A DNA stretch of 42,278 nucleotides from Arthrobacter sp. Soil736 (lineage in GTDB: Bacteria > Actinomycetota > Actinomycetes > Actinomycetales > Micrococcaceae), in contig NZ_LMSB01000013.1 in the NCBI RefSeq assembly GCF_001428005.1, positions 1 to 42,278 on the forward strand. The letters run 5' to 3'. The first letter of the stretch is position 1. Each line of letters starts with the position of its first letter. Positions 7,479 through 14,799 of the stretch are shown piece after piece. The translations under genes and the position numbers were made by a program. The notes under the pieces were generated by a model. That model searched no databases, was not told the origin of the DNA, and saw nothing but the letters and a program-made list of their open reading frames with translations.

Positions 7479-8849
7479 ATGGGCAGCATTGCTGACGAAC
7501 TCACATCAGTCCTGGGGCCAGGAAAAGTACTCCAGGACGAGTCCGCCCTGGCTGCCTACGCGGTGGACCAGGCGCCGGTGCTGGATTACCAGCTGCCGCT
7601 TGCCGTCGTCTTTGCCGGTTCGGTGTCTGACGTGCAGGAGACTGTCCGAACGTGCGCAGCCCACAACGTGCCAATCGTGCCACGCGGGGCCGGGACGGGG
7701 GTCTCGGGCGGCGCGCACGCCAGCGAGGGATCGGTTGTTCTCAGCCTGGAACGGATGAACCGGATCCTGGACCTGAATCCGGACGATGAGACCGCCGTGG
7801 TTGAACCAGGTGTGGTCAATGCCGACCTTAACGACGCCGCGGCGCGGCACGGGCTGATGTTTGCTCCGGACCCGGCCAGTTTCCGGACGTCAACGATCGG
7901 CGGAAATGTTGCCACTAATGCCGGCGGGCTACGGTGCGCCAAGTACGGGGTGACCCGGGATTCAGTGCTGGCGCTGGACGTGGTGCTGGCTGACGGCAGC
8001 CTGATCCACACCGGCCACCAGACCTTCAAGGGCGTGGCGGGCTACGACCTCACGGGGCTGTTCGTCGGTTCCGAGGGGACGCTGGGGATTGTGGTGGGTG
8101 TGACGGTGCGGCTCAAGTACCTGTCACGCGAGGTGCACACCATTGCCGCGTTCTACCCGGACTTCCGGCAGGCCGCCGCCGGGGTGCTCGCCGTGGGCAG
8201 GTCCCGCGTGCAGCCCGCCATCATGGAACTGCTCGACGGCGGGTCCCTCACCCAGCTGGACGAGATCCACGGCTCGGACCTGGCCTCCCGGGGCGCCTCG
8301 CTGCTCCTGATCCAGACCGACGGCTTCGGCGCGGCGGCGGAGGCCGACGTCGTGCGCGAAGTCCTTGCCGCGGGCGGTGCTGTGGTCACCACCGAGGCCA
8401 GCGCGGAAGCCGAGGATCTGGTGGAACTGCGACGCAACAGCAGGGGCGTTGAAGTCGATGACCAGTACCGGGTGGGCGAGGACGTCGCCGTTCCGCGCTC
8501 CCGGCTCGTGGGCTATGTGGCCGCCCTCGAATCACTGGCGGAGGTCCACGACGTGAAGCTGAAGGTGGTGGCGCATGCGGGCGACGGAAACCTGCACCCC
8601 ACCTTCTGGGTGGACCGCGTGAACGACCAGGTGGACGCGGACGCCATGCGGCGACTGAACAAGGCCCTCGACGCGTCAATCGCGGTGGCGCTGGACATGG
8701 GCGGCACCATCACTGGCGAGCACGGCGTGGGGCAGTACAAGCTGCGCTGGCTCGGCCTGGAGCAGCCCGAGCCCATCCGCGAGCTGCAGCACCGGATCAA
8801 GGAGCTCTTTGACCCTGCGGGTCTCCTGAACCCGGGCAAAGCCATCTAG
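7479..8849 (+). CDS. FAD-linked oxidase, glycolate / D-lactate dehydrogenase (GlcD) type
   Basis: A 456-aa flavoenzyme of the PCMH/FAD_binding_4 plus FAD-oxidase C-domain family. Landmarks are the FAD-binding segment PRGAGTGVSGGAHASEGSVV, GGNVATNAGGLRCAKYG, and the C-terminal AHAGDGNLHP and ITGEHGVGQYK that shape the active site in GlcD and D-lactate dehydrogenases. Such enzymes oxidise 2-hydroxyacids to 2-oxoacids. The ATG at 7479 is preferred because GGGAGAG precedes it; a GTG at 7458 would add 7 residues. It lies directly after the IS remnant and 133 bp upstream of the MFS gene, which has its own promoter. Membership of the GntR-controlled cluster is possible but unproven: the nearest operator-like site is just after its stop codon. 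Confidence 0.9.
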   Translation: MGSIADELTSVLGPGKVLQDESALAAYAVDQAPVLDYQLPLAVVFAGSVSDVQETVRTCAAHNVPIVPRGAGTGVSGGAHASEGSVVLSLERMNRILDLNPDDETAVVEPGVVNADLNDAAARHGLMFAPDPASFRTSTIGGNVATNAGGLRCAKYGVTRDSVLALDVVLADGSLIHTGHQTFKGVAGYDLTGLFVGSEGTLGIVVGVTVRLKYLSREVHTIAAFYPDFRQAAAGVLAVGRSRVQPAIMELLDGGSLTQLDEIHGSDLASRGASLLLIQTDGFGAAAEADVVREVLAAGGAVVTTEASAEAEDLVELRRNSRGVEVDDQYRVGEDVAVPRSRLVGYVAALESLAEVHDVKLKVVAHAGDGNLHPTFWVDRVNDQVDADAMRRLNKALDASIAVALDMGGTITGEHGVGQYKLRWLGLEQPEPIRELQHRIKELFDPAGLLNPGKAI

Positions 8850-8850
8850 A

Positions 8851-8866
8851 TTCTGGTATTCCAAAA
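8851..8866. promoter_or_regulatory. Probable secondary GntR operator (TTCTGGTATTCCAAAA)
   Basis: The core TGGTATTCCA differs by one base from the perfect site at 8946. It lies 2 nt after the oxidase stop codon and about 50 bp upstream of the -35 of the MFS promoter, a plausible auxiliary site. Confidence 0.5.
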
Positions 8867-8915
8867 CGAGCTGTCCTAAAACGGATGGTCGCATTCGCCT
8901 CCACTAAAACCCCGG

Positions 8916-8944
8916 TTTACTTTGATCCGCCGCGCCCCTAGTCT
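8916..8944 (+). promoter_or_regulatory. Promoter of the CynX-type MFS gene
   Basis: -35 TTTACT (8916-8921), 17-bp spacer, -10 TAGTCT (8939-8944). The palindromic operator starts 1 nt after the -10, so a bound regulator would cover the transcription start. The same arrangement occurs at the ABC operon promoter (17704-17732). Confidence 0.65.
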
Positions 8945-8945
8945 T

Positions 8946-8961
8946 ATTTGGTATACCAAAT
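8946..8961. promoter_or_regulatory. Perfect palindromic GntR-type operator ATTTGGTATACCAAAT
   Basis: A 16-bp perfect palindrome with a GTATAC core, as expected for FadR/FCD-type GntR proteins (T.GT..AC.A). It lies between the -10 and the start codon of the MFS gene. Related sites occur at 8851, 17687 and 17749. Confidence 0.8.
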
Positions 8962-8982
8962 GGGATTAGTGGGAGGCAATCA

Positions 8983-10317
8983 ATGGGAGCAGCACGCCCG
9001 CCGCGCCGCAGTCTGACGGGGCACGCCAGGGGGTTCGCCGCGGCCGGGATGCTGGTTGCCCTGGTCCTTGTCTCCGTCAATCTGCGCCCGGCCATCACCA
9101 CCGTTGCGGGAGTCATGGGACAGCTGGAAGGGGGCTTCCGGCTGGACCCGCACCTGCTCCCGCTGCTGGGCGCCTTGCCCGTGCTGGCGTTCGGCGTCTC
9201 GGCTCCTTGCGGTCCCTGGCTGGCCCGGCGCCTAGGGACCGGCCCGGCTGTGGCGTTGGCGCTCCTGGTGCTGGCTGTTGCGTTGGTGGGGCGTGTGCTG
9301 GTGCCTGGACTGCTGCTTCCCGGTACCTTCCTTGCCGGAGCCTCGATCATGACGGCCAGCGTCCTGGTGCCGCAGATCGTCAAGGCCAACCGCGGGACGG
9401 GGTGGTGGACGGGGCTTTGCACCATGGGCTTCGGACTCGGGGCCGCGATGGGGGCAGGGCTGGTCCAGCCGCTGCAGCATTCCCTTGGCGGGAGTCTGGC
9501 TTGGGCATTGGCGGTCTGGGCCATCCCGGCACTGCTGGCTGCCGTCCTGATCCGCGGCGCCGGTATCCGCGGCGCCGGTATCCGCGGCGCCGGCGTCCGC
9601 GGCGCCCGGGGCCGGCCACCGCAGGCCGCGGGGTCAGTGACGGGCGTTTCGCCCACGGATATCGCGACAGAGGCCGGCGTCCGCCTTCCGGCTGTCCCGC
9701 TGTGGAAGCAGCGGACGGCATGGGCGGTGACCGCGTTCTTCGGACTGCAGGCCTTGCTGTATTTCGCCATCACCTCGTGGCTGGCAGTGTTCCTGGTCTC
9801 AAAGGGCGTGACCGCGGAAGCCGCGGCGGGACTGCTGGCGTGGTTCAGCATTGCCGGCCTCCCGGCGAGCCTGCTGGCGCCGGTCCTCGCCGGGCGCGCA
9901 TCGGTCCTGAAGTACATGGCTCCGGGGCTCGGGCTGCTGGTGGCCGCGGCGATGCTGGGTGTTCTCGCGGCCCCCGCCGAGCTGCAGTTTGTGACGGTCG
10001 GCGCGCTGGGGGTCGTCCAGAGCGCAGGCTTCGGGCTGGGCATGGCCCTGATGGTCATCCGGTCCGCCGGGCCACAAAGCGCAGGACGGCTCTCCGCCAT
10101 GAGCCAGGGGCTGGGCTTCGCGCTGGCGTCCCTGGGGCCCTTGGCCGCCGGCTTCCTGCACGAGTGGTCGGGAGGCTGGAACGCCACGTTCTGGGTGCTG
10201 GCAGCGGAAGCGGTCCTGCTGGCCGGGGCCGGCTACCACGCCGTGCGCGGGGCTCCGGTGACCACTGGCGCGCCAGCCGGGGAACTCCCCGGCATGCCGG
10301 CCGCCGTCGGGCGCTAA
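8983..10317 (+). CDS. MFS transporter, CynX/NimT (cyanate permease) type
   Basis: A 444-aa, 12-helix-type major facilitator. The N-terminal segment VLVSVNLRPAITTVAGVMGQ is characteristic of the CynX/NimT subfamily, which carries small anions such as cyanate or nitro-imidazole-like compounds. GGGAGG lies 7 nt before the ATG. A 15-bp in-frame tandem repeat (9550-9609) expands the central cytoplasmic loop as repeated IRGAG units. The promoter carries a perfect GTATAC palindrome, so it is probably co-regulated with the ABC transporter and hydrolases downstream. It may import or export the substrate or product of those hydrolases; which is not known. Confidence 0.9.
   Translation: MGAARPPRRSLTGHARGFAAAGMLVALVLVSVNLRPAITTVAGVMGQLEGGFRLDPHLLPLLGALPVLAFGVSAPCGPWLARRLGTGPAVALALLVLAVALVGRVLVPGLLLPGTFLAGASIMTASVLVPQIVKANRGTGWWTGLCTMGFGLGAAMGAGLVQPLQHSLGGSLAWALAVWAIPALLAAVLIRGAGIRGAGIRGAGVRGARGRPPQAAGSVTGVSPTDIATEAGVRLPAVPLWKQRTAWAVTAFFGLQALLYFAITSWLAVFLVSKGVTAEAAAGLLAWFSIAGLPASLLAPVLAGRASVLKYMAPGLGLLVAAAMLGVLAAPAELQFVTVGALGVVQSAGFGLGMALMVIRSAGPQSAGRLSAMSQGLGFALASLGPLAAGFLHEWSGGWNATFWVLAAEAVLLAGAGYHAVRGAPVTTGAPAGELPGMPAAVGR
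9550..9609 (+). repeat. Four 15-bp tandem units inside the MFS gene
   Basis: ATCCGCGGCGCCGGT is repeated at 9550, 9565, 9580 (last base C) and 9595 (diverged). The unit is in frame and encodes Ile-Arg-Gly-Ala-Gly from residue 190. Copy number could vary by slippage without breaking the frame. Confidence 0.9.
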
Positions 10318-10349
10318 AGCCCGCGGCGCCGTGCCCGCCGGCACAACGA

Positions 10350-10387
10350 AAAGTGGCCGGTCCCTCAGCGGAGGGGCCGGCCACTTT
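10350..10387. terminator. Bidirectional terminator between the MFS gene and the CodA-like gene
   Basis: AAAGTGGCCGGTCCC (10350-10364) pairs with 10373-10387 with one G-T wobble. It is flanked by A-rich and T-rich ends, so it can stop both convergent transcripts. Confidence 0.85.
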
Positions 10388-10399
10388 CGCATGGCAGAC

Positions 10400-11629
10400 C
10401 TAGACCAGCTCCAGCCCGTCGGCGACAACCCTGCCCCGGTGGATCACGGTGCGGTCGGTGCCGCGGTCCATGACCGCGGAGGCCACCGTCTCGCCGTCGA
10501 GCAGCAGCAGCTCGGCAGGATCGCCCGCATCAAGGCCGGGGCGGTGCGCCGTGCCCTTGAGCCGCGTCGCCGACGGGTCCAGGACGCTCGCGCCGCCCAC
10601 CGTGGCGATGGCCAGGCAGTGTTCGATCAGCTCGTCCTTGCGGAAGCCGTGCGTGAAGGCGAGCTGCCACGTGCGGTCCAGCATGTCCGTGTTGCCGTAC
10701 GGGGACCAGTAGTCCCGCTGGCCGTCTTCGCCCAGGCCCACGCGGACACCGGCCTCGGCAAGCATCGGGAGCGGGAGCTGGCCGGCTGCTGCCGGCGCCA
10801 CCGATGCCATGGAGATGTCCAGCTCGGCGAACTCCTCGATCAGCCGGCGCGTGGTGGCCTCGGAGACTCTGCCCAGCTGGTAGGCGTGGGACATGGTGAC
10901 CTTGCCCTGCATGCCCAAGGCGCGGGTGCGCTCAAGCACCAGGTCGGTGCTGAAGACACCGAGTTCGCCGGGCTCGTGCAGGTGGATGTCGATGGGGACC
11001 TGGTACTTCTCAGCCAGCCCGAACACGATGTCCAGGTGCCGGGCGGGGTCGCGGTCCAGGCTGCACGGATCGATGCCGCCCATGACGTTCGCCCCGGCCT
11101 TCAACGCCTCCTCCATCAAGGGGACGGTGCCCTCCTCAAGCAGGAGGCCGGCCTGCGGGAACGCGATGATCTCGACGTCGGCCTGGTCCCTGAACTGGTC
11201 CTTGGCCGCGGCGACGGCCTCGAAACGCTCCAGGCGGCAGTCCACATCGACCTGGGCGTAGGAACGGACACGGGTGGTGCCCCGCGCAATCATCCGGCCG
11301 AGCGTGTTGTTGACGCGTTCCTGCAGCGGGACTTCGGCGTTGCGCCAGTTCAGCCGGTCGTTCATCATCATTGCCCACACACCCGGCCCGCCCGTGTGCT
11401 CGCGGAACGGCAGCCCGATACGGGTGGAGTCCAGGTGGACGTGGACGTCGGAGAAGGACGGCACCAGCAGCCGGCCGCGGCCTTCGACGACGGCCGCCGG
11501 CTCGCGCGCGGCGCTCGCCGCCGGTCTCGCCGGGTCATGCGGTTCGACGACGGCGATCTTGCCCTCCGTGATGAGGACGTCGCTCAGCGCCTGTCCCCAG
11601 GGCCGGACGGCGCGGATCAGGGTAGTCAA
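10400..11629 (-). CDS. Cytosine deaminase-like amidohydrolase (CodA/AtzC-type)
   Basis: A 409-aa metal-dependent hydrolase from a TTG start at 11629, with GGAG 7 nt upstream. A longer frame exists but only as the shadow of the ABC ATPase gene. The metal-binding motif HVH (H63, H65) follows the expected PSFSD strand. H216 and E219 (IDIHLHEP), H248 (MSHAYQ) and D302 (GEDGQRDYWSPYGN, resembling the CodA segment around its metal-binding Asp) complete the site. The family deaminates cytosine, isoguanine, creatinine or triazine-type rings, or hydrolyses related amides. It is the last gene of the minus-strand operon, 23 bp after the OppF-type ATPase, so its substrate probably enters through that transporter. 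The exact substrate is unknown. Confidence 0.85.
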   Translation of the reverse strand: MTTLIRAVRPWGQALSDVLITEGKIAVVEPHDPARPAASAAREPAAVVEGRGRLLVPSFSDVHVHLDSTRIGLPFREHTGGPGVWAMMMNDRLNWRNAEVPLQERVNNTLGRMIARGTTRVRSYAQVDVDCRLERFEAVAAAKDQFRDQADVEIIAFPQAGLLLEEGTVPLMEEALKAGANVMGGIDPCSLDRDPARHLDIVFGLAEKYQVPIDIHLHEPGELGVFSTDLVLERTRALGMQGKVTMSHAYQLGRVSEATTRRLIEEFAELDISMASVAPAAAGQLPLPMLAEAGVRVGLGEDGQRDYWSPYGNTDMLDRTWQLAFTHGFRKDELIEHCLAIATVGGASVLDPSATRLKGTAHRPGLDAGDPAELLLLDGETVASAVMDRGTDRTVIHRGRVVADGLELV

Positions 11630-11652
11630 TGTAGTGCTCCTTTGTTGTGGGT

Positions 11653-12684
11653 CTATTGCACACCCGCGGCGACGGCGGCTGCCAGTCCCGCGTGGTGGCA
11701 CGCAGGTGCGGCCGGGCCGGCCGGTGCGGGGATCTCGCTGATGCAGTGCTGCTGCTGCTCTTCGGGGAGCGTCCCGATGAGGGGACAGCGGGTGCGGAAG
11801 ACGCAGCCGCTTGGGGGATTGGCCGGTGACGGCAGATCCCCGCGGAGCCGGATCTTCTGCTGCCTCCGGGCAGCCCTGGGATCCGGCAAGGGGACAGCCG
11901 ACAGCAGCGCCTGCGTGTAGGGGTGCCGGGGATCGCGGAACAGCTCGTCCCGGGATCCTTGTTCGACGATCTTGCCGAGGTACATGACGGCCACCTGATG
12001 GGAGATGTGCCGGACCACGGAAAGGTCGTGGGCGATGAAGATGTACGCGACACCGGTGTCCCGCTGGATCTCCTGCAGGAGGTTGACCACCTGCGCCTGC
12101 ACCGAGACGTCCAGGGCAGACACGGGCTCGTCGCACACAATCACCGACGGGTTCAGCGAAATGGCCCGGGCGATGCCCACGCGCTGCCGCTGGCCGCCGG
12201 AGAACTCGTGCGGGAAGCGGTTGTAGTGTTCCGGCTTGAGGCCCACCTGATCCAGGAGCTCCTTGACCCGGTTCTTCAGCCCGCCGGCGGGGTTGATCCG
12301 TTGCGCCACCATGGGTGCCGCGATGGCCGTCCCCACGGTCTGCCGCGGATTGAGCGACGCGAACGGGTCCTGGAAAATCATCTGCACCTTGCGGCGGAAG
12401 TTGTACAGCTCCCGGCCGCGCAGCTGGCTGATGTCGGCGCCGTCGACCATGATCCTCCCGCCCGTCGGATCCAGCAGCCGGGAGATCATGCGGCCGGTCG
12501 TGGACTTCCCGCAGCCGGACTCACCCACGAGCCCCAAAGTCTGGCCGCGTTCCAGGCTGAACGAGACGCCGTCGACGGCTTTGACGGCTTTTGCTGCACG
12601 GCTGCTGTCGGGGGAGAAGAGGCCGCCTTTGACGGGAAAGTGCTTCTGGAGGTTCTCCACCTGGAGAATTGCCTGGTTGTCCAT
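11653..12684 (-). CDS. Oligopeptide/dipeptide-type ABC transporter ATPase (DppF/OppF)
   Basis: A 343-aa ATPase: Walker A GESGCGKST (54-62), signature FSGGQRQR, Walker B VIVCDEP followed by VSALD, and the C-terminal OppC/F domain with FRTRCPL and its conserved cysteines. It energises the importer with the DppD-type ATPase just upstream; the SD (AGGA) of this gene overlaps the TAG stop of that gene. The peptide/nickel class also carries many non-peptide solutes, and the two hydrolase genes under the same operator suggest a nitrogen-rich small molecule here. Confidence 0.93.
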   Translation of the reverse strand: MDNQAILQVENLQKHFPVKGGLFSPDSSRAAKAVKAVDGVSFSLERGQTLGLVGESGCGKSTTGRMISRLLDPTGGRIMVDGADISQLRGRELYNFRRKVQMIFQDPFASLNPRQTVGTAIAAPMVAQRINPAGGLKNRVKELLDQVGLKPEHYNRFPHEFSGGQRQRVGIARAISLNPSVIVCDEPVSALDVSVQAQVVNLLQEIQRDTGVAYIFIAHDLSVVRHISHQVAVMYLGKIVEQGSRDELFRDPRHPYTQALLSAVPLPDPRAARRQQKIRLRGDLPSPANPPSGCVFRTRCPLIGTLPEEQQQHCISEIPAPAGPAAPACHHAGLAAAVAAGVQ

Positions 12685-12692
12685 GGCGGGTC

Positions 12693-13736
12693 CTAACGCG
12701 AATTCCGGATGGTGGTGATCTGCGGGCCGCTGAGATGGCAGCGCGTCCCGTGGCCGTTCTCGGCTTGGAGGGCGGGCCTCTGCTCACGGCAGACGCCGTC
12801 GCCGGCCAGGGCGGCGTATTCGCAGCGCGAGCTGAAAATGCATCCCGCGGGCAGGTCAAGGAGCGACGGCGGCTGGCCCGGGATGGGGCTCAGCCGGCCG
12901 GAGGAGCTGTTGAGTGTGGGCATGGATTTGAGCAGCCCCAGGGTATAGGGGTGCCGGGTGTCGTAGAAGATCTCGTCCACCGCGCCGGACTCGACGCACT
13001 GGCCGCCGTACATGACCAGCACGGAATCGCACACCTCGGCCACGACGCCAAGGTCGTGGGTGATGAGGATGAGCGCCGAGTTGGTCTCTGCCTGGAGCTC
13101 GGCCATGAGGTCGAGGATCTGGGCCTGCACCGTGACGTCCAGGGCCGTCGTGGGTTCGTCGGCGATGAGCAGCTCCGGTTCGCAGATGAGCGCCATGGCT
13201 ATCATGGCCCGTTGCCGCATGCCGCCGGAGAAATGGTGCGGGTATTCATCGAAGCGCTGCTCTGGGCTCGGGATGCCGACCCGGCCGAGCATCTCGACGG
13301 CGGCGGCCCGGGCCTGTTTCCTGGTGGCACTGTTGTGGACGAGGTAGGCCTCGGCGATCTGGTGGCCCACGGTGTAGAAGGGGTGCAGCGCCGAGAGGGG
13401 GTCCTGGAAGATCATGCCGATGTTCCGGCCGCGCAGCCGGCGCATTCCGGACTCCGGCAGCGTGACGAGGTCCCTGCCCTGGAACAGGGCCTGGCCGCTG
13501 ACCTGTGCGGAGGTGCCCTTGAGCAGACCCATCAGGGCCTGGCTCGTGACGGACTTCCCGGACCCCGATTCGCCGACGATGCCCAGGGTCTGCCCGCGTT
13601 GGAGCGAGAAGTCCATGCCGTTGACGGCCGAGACCAGGCCGTCGTCCGTGGGGAACTTCACCGAAAGATTGCGGACGTCCAGGAAGGGGATTGCCTCCTG
13701 TTCGGTGGCCGGCGTGCTGGGCTGGAGCTGGGTCAT
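12693..13736 (-). CDS. Oligopeptide/dipeptide-type ABC transporter ATPase (DppD/OppD)
   Basis: A 347-aa ATPase starting at the ATG at 13736, which overlaps the stop of the permease gene (ATGA), showing translational coupling. Walker A GESGSGKS (55-62), signature FSGGMRQR, Walker B LLIADEP followed by TTALD, and the C-terminal oligopeptide-type domain with a Cys-containing segment (CIFSSRCEYA). A longer reading frame upstream is only the shadow of the permease gene. Confidence 0.93.
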   Translation of the reverse strand: MTQLQPSTPATEQEAIPFLDVRNLSVKFPTDDGLVSAVNGMDFSLQRGQTLGIVGESGSGKSVTSQALMGLLKGTSAQVSGQALFQGRDLVTLPESGMRRLRGRNIGMIFQDPLSALHPFYTVGHQIAEAYLVHNSATRKQARAAAVEMLGRVGIPSPEQRFDEYPHHFSGGMRQRAMIAMALICEPELLIADEPTTALDVTVQAQILDLMAELQAETNSALILITHDLGVVAEVCDSVLVMYGGQCVESGAVDEIFYDTRHPYTLGLLKSMPTLNSSSGRLSPIPGQPPSLLDLPAGCIFSSRCEYAALAGDGVCREQRPALQAENGHGTRCHLSGPQITTIRNSR

Positions 13737-14734
13737 TGGAGCCTCACTCGGGGATCGATGGCGGCATAGGCGAGGTCGACGACGACGTTCGCGACGATGA
13801 CGAAGAATGCGGCCAGCATGGTGATGGCCATGGTGACGGGGAGGTCGCCGGAGATGGCGGCCCGGACGGCAGTGAATCCAAGCCCGGGGACCGAGAAGAT
13901 CTGCTCGGTCAGGACGGCGCCGCCGAGCAGCAGCCCGATGTCCATGCCCAGCATGGTCACGACCGGCGTGATGCCGGCCCGGACACCGTGCTTGAACGTC
14001 ACTGTCCTCGGGGCCAGGCCCTTGGCGCGGGCCGTGCGGATAAAGTCCTCGCCGAACGTCTCGATCATGTTGGTGCGGGTGACCCTGATGTAGGACGCGC
14101 TGAACAGCACGGCGAGGGCAATCCACGGGAGAAGATAGTTCAGCACCCACGCCCACGGTCCCTGCGGGCCCAGCGGGCTGGCAATCTCGTTGGTGGTGAA
14201 CGGCAGGAGATGGAGCTGGTTGACGAACACCAGCAGGAGAAACAGGCCCGTGACCGGGATGGGCAGCGAGACCCCCACCGAGGCGGCGCCGACGATGAAC
14301 TTGTCCGTCGCGCTTCCCTTGCGAAGGGCGGCCAGCAAACCGAGTCCGACGCCGGAAACCGTCCAGAGCACAAGGGCGCCGATGGCCATGGACAGCGTGT
14401 AGGGCAGGGACCGGCCAATGATGTCCGAGACGTCCTCGTTGGTCTGGAACGACTTGCCCAGGCACGGCCATTGGCAGACGGATTCGGCGCCGGGGGCGCC
14501 GATCATCCGCGGCGCGACGAGTCCGCGCATGTAGTCGGCGTACTGGACCAGGAACGGCTGGTCCATGCCGAGGGCGACGCGTGCCTCCGCGACGCGTTCA
14601 GGCGTGCACTCCTGTCCGCAGGCTGCGGACGCCGGGTCCGCAGGCCCCAGCTGGAACAGCGTGAAGGTGATGAAGCTGACGGCTATGAGAAGCAGGATCA
14701 GGGAGCCTGACCGGCGAAGTATGAATCTGATCAT
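13733..14734 (-). CDS. ABC transporter permease (DppB/OppB type)
   Basis: A 333-aa inner-membrane permease starting MIRFILRRSGSLILLLIAVS, the typical first helix of DppB proteins. The EAA loop region is seen as RTARAKGLAPRTVTFKHGVR. The extended first external loop contains three cysteines (AACGQECTPE and CQWPCLG regions). There is no strong ribosome binding site, and a GC-rich hairpin (14745-14776) lies just upstream of the start. It forms the channel with the DppC-type permease. Confidence 0.92.
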   Translation of the reverse strand: MIRFILRRSGSLILLLIAVSFITFTLFQLGPADPASAACGQECTPERVAEARVALGMDQPFLVQYADYMRGLVAPRMIGAPGAESVCQWPCLGKSFQTNEDVSDIIGRSLPYTLSMAIGALVLWTVSGVGLGLLAALRKGSATDKFIVGAASVGVSLPIPVTGLFLLLVFVNQLHLLPFTTNEIASPLGPQGPWAWVLNYLLPWIALAVLFSASYIRVTRTNMIETFGEDFIRTARAKGLAPRTVTFKHGVRAGITPVVTMLGMDIGLLLGGAVLTEQIFSVPGLGFTAVRAAISGDLPVTMAITMLAAFFVIVANVVVDLAYAAIDPRVRLQ

Positions 14735-14744
14735 TGTGCTGGTT

Positions 14745-14776
14745 GCGGGCCGCCCGGGTGGTGCCGGGCGGCCCGC
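14745..14776 (-). terminator. Strong GC hairpin between the binding-protein and permease genes
   Basis: GCGGGCCGCCCGG (14745-14757) and its exact complement (14764-14776) have a 6-nt loop and no T-tract. Within an operon such a hairpin usually stabilises the upstream mRNA or attenuates, raising binding-protein output relative to the permease. Confidence 0.7.
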
Positions 14777-14799
14777 GTCTCCTTCTGGACGAAGCCCGG

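Noticed and set aside
10331..11920. A 529-codon frame antisense to the CodA-like gene
   Set aside because: Antisense to a well supported gene with clear active-site motifs and ribosome binding site.
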